From an uncultured Eubacteriales bacterium (GTDB lineage: Bacteria > Bacillota > Clostridia > Christensenellales > UBA1242), in the NCBI GenBank assembly GCA_902796285.1, contig CADBOH010000119.1, forward strand, positions 1-22,959: a stretch of DNA of 22,959 bases. Reading direction: 5' to 3'. Shown piece after piece: positions 21,647 to 22,959 of the stretch. Under the pieces are notes generated by a model. That model searched no databases and was not told where the DNA came from. It was given only the letters and a program-made list of their open reading frames with translations. Position 1 is the first letter of the stretch. Every line of letters starts with the position of its first letter. A program made the translations under genes and the position numbers.

Positions 21647-22639
21647 ATAACCATATTTTTTCTTCTTTTTAACGGAGTTTATTGTTGCCCACAAAGAAGG
21701 CATTATACATTCTGAACTATAGAAAGTAACAATAAGTGCAATAATGATACCAAGAGAGACCTCTCTAACTCCACCTGGAACAAGTGCAGCAAGCAATACA
21801 AATACTGCAAGCAAAGCAAATAGAACAACTATTTTCTTCATCAAGCACTCTCTTGTCATTGTATCGGCCATTTCAACTGGTTTAACCTTTTCAAACTTAC
21901 CTTGTTTAATAGCAGATTTCATCGTTGTATAGAAGTAAATGAGGTTGACTGCAGTTAATAACAAAGTTGTTAACAGTGTTACCGCAAATGTCAAATTTAT
22001 AGTTACTCTTGTTATGAGAAGTGCTCCAAGCACCAAGAAAATATCAAGCGCAACTTGCATAATTGACACAAGAAATGCGGATTTATCAAATCTAAAGCCA
22101 AGATAAAGCATCAAAGTAATAATGCCAAACACAATAGCAGCCACTAAAGCAACAACATAATTAAATGTGTATGATGATTGGATTGTATCAAATGTTGTTA
22201 CCGCCTCATCTTTGCCCACGTAACCAAACTCATCAATCACTTGGTCGCGAACCTCTAAGAGTGCTTTGCCGTTGTTTTGATAAACAACCTCAACTGCTTG
22301 TCCATTATATACATCATATTCAGCAATGTTCATCGTAGTTTTTCTAATTGATACCGCTTTTAAACCATTAGAATTTAAAACATAGTTGATTTTATCGACA
22401 ACTTCGTTAAAATCGTTTTTGTCATTTAAGTCATAACTTTTTATGTCATCGCTAGTTTCGATAACATTTTCATAGTTTGCATAAACCCTAAACGATACCC
22501 CTCCTCTAAAATCGGTTCCTAAATTAAAACCAACGGTTGACAAAAGAATAATGCCAACAAGTAAAATTAAAGCTGGGGCAATCAAAAAGTATAAGAAATT
22601 TTTTGTAAAACTAAATTTTGAGTTTTTCATATTATTCAT
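21623..22639 (-). CDS. secF: Protein translocase subunit SecF (divergent)
   Basis: A 338-residue membrane protein following secD. SecDF uses the proton gradient to pull exported proteins out of the Sec channel. Visible are helix 1 (about 14-36), the GTDFRGG motif (41-47), a periplasmic domain (about 48-155), then five helices between 160 and 320. Asp199 (VALDIFLVLGAL) matches the conserved HDV position. The family's most conserved helix, GYSxNDTxVVFDRIREN, aligns with LLLTAVNLIYFYTTMKSA (226-243) and has lost its Asn, Asp and Arg residues. The ATG at 22639 follows AGGAGG with 8 bases between; a GTG at 22648 overlaps the site. It overlaps secD by 8 bases. Confidence 0.88.
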   Translation of the reverse strand: MNNMKNSKFSFTKNFLYFLIAPALILLVGIILLSTVGFNLGTDFRGGVSFRVYANYENVIETSDDIKSYDLNDKNDFNEVVDKINYVLNSNGLKAVSIRKTTMNIAEYDVYNGQAVEVVYQNNGKALLEVRDQVIDEFGYVGKDEAVTTFDTIQSSYTFNYVVALVAAIVFGIITLMLYLGFRFDKSAFLVSIMQVALDIFLVLGALLITRVTINLTFAVTLLTTLLLTAVNLIYFYTTMKSAIKQGKFEKVKPVEMADTMTRECLMKKIVVLFALLAVFVLLAALVPGGVREVSLGIIIALIVTFYSSECIMPSLWATINSVKKKKKYGYQQKDVAK

Positions 22640-22959
22640 TATTGCCACCTCCTACTACAGAGTTTGCAACTTCATCCTCATTTTCATCGGCCACTTCTTC
22701 ACTTATCTCTTTTACGCCTTCCTCTCTACGGAAACCCAATCTCTTTGCTTTTGTGCTATTAATTCTAAGATAAGTAGCAACAAAGTACCTCATTAAAGCG
22801 AGGGTTGTAAATACAGATAAAAGTAAAGCAACAAGCATAATTATAGCAAAACCTTTCAAACTTCCTGGAAGGAATATCCACATAAACACACAAATGATTG
22901 CAAGTATAAAGTGGCTATCAAGGATAGGCCAAAGTGCCTTTTTAAATCCGCCCTTGCAA
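22632..22959 (-). CDS. secD: Protein translocase subunit SecD, C-terminal part (runs off the window)
   Basis: The last 108 residues of SecD; the start lies beyond base 22959. The fragment begins CKGGFKKALWPILDSH, matching the GGFKRAFxTIxDxN segment, with the conserved membrane Asp kept, then a hydrophobic helix (IICVFMWIF), LPGSLKGFAIIMLVALLLSVFT matching the GTGxVKGFAxTLxxGxxxSxFT segment and a further stretch LALMRYFVA. A hydrophilic acidic tail of about 45 residues (VADENEDEV) follows. Small departures from consensus are His for Asn after the Asp and LPGS for GTGP. Secretion-motor partner of the overlapping secF. Confidence 0.92.
   Translation of the reverse strand, partial: CKGGFKKALWPILDSHFILAIICVFMWIFLPGSLKGFAIIMLVALLLSVFTTLALMRYFVATYLRINSTKAKRLGFRREEGVKEISEEVADENEDEVANSVVGGGNNE

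Overview
The window is one contiguous stretch of housekeeping and sporulation genes from an AT-rich, low-GC Bacillota, most probably a Clostridia-like lineage with endospore-forming ancestry. The reasons are a complete spoIIIAA-AH operon, the typical Firmicutes blocks rpsB-tsf...frr-uppS-cdsA-rseP-polC' and rimP-nusA-rnpM-ylxQ-infB-rbfA-nrnA-truB, TGA used as a stop, and AGGAGG-type ribosome binding sites. Every gene is on the minus strand, so transcription runs from high to low coordinates. I saw no tRNA, rRNA, CRISPR array, insertion sequence or prophage gene. No gene-free stretch exceeds 300 bases; the longest, about 250 bases before rpsB, holds a terminator, a consensus promoter and a structured leader.

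In order of transcription: 22959-21600 has the end of secD and secF (secretion motor), closed by a terminator. 21570-19798 is the rpsB-tsf operon with its own promoter and terminator. 19727-16217 is frr-uppS-cdsA-rseP, covering ribosome recycling, undecaprenyl-PP and CDP-diacylglycerol synthesis, and an intramembrane protease. The usual pyrH, dxr, ispG and proS are missing from this block. 16242-14657 encodes a PolC-derived protein that keeps the N-terminal, OB and 3'-5' exonuclease domains but has lost the PHP and polymerase domains; its promoter lies so close to the ATG that the mRNA should be leaderless. 14639-6069 is a long cluster from rimP through truB, an Nfo-like AP endonuclease and elongation factor P, ending in two tandem terminators. 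5962-1208 is the spoIIIA operon, which builds the mother-cell side of the feeding-tube channel. 1207-1 is asp23-nusB-xseA (truncated by the window edge), with its own extended -10 promoter.

Most of the window is conventional. The points worth a second look are the polymerase-less PolC with a clamp-binding-like QSNLF peptide and its leaderless promoter, a SecF that has lost the family's most conserved membrane motif, structured leaders before rpsB and rimP, and a repeated TGTTATAAT promoter form. I did not find a wholly new multi-gene system; the PolC derivative is the best candidate for undescribed biology. Start codons were chosen by Shine-Dalgarno position and family N-termini, so several differ from the longest open frame.
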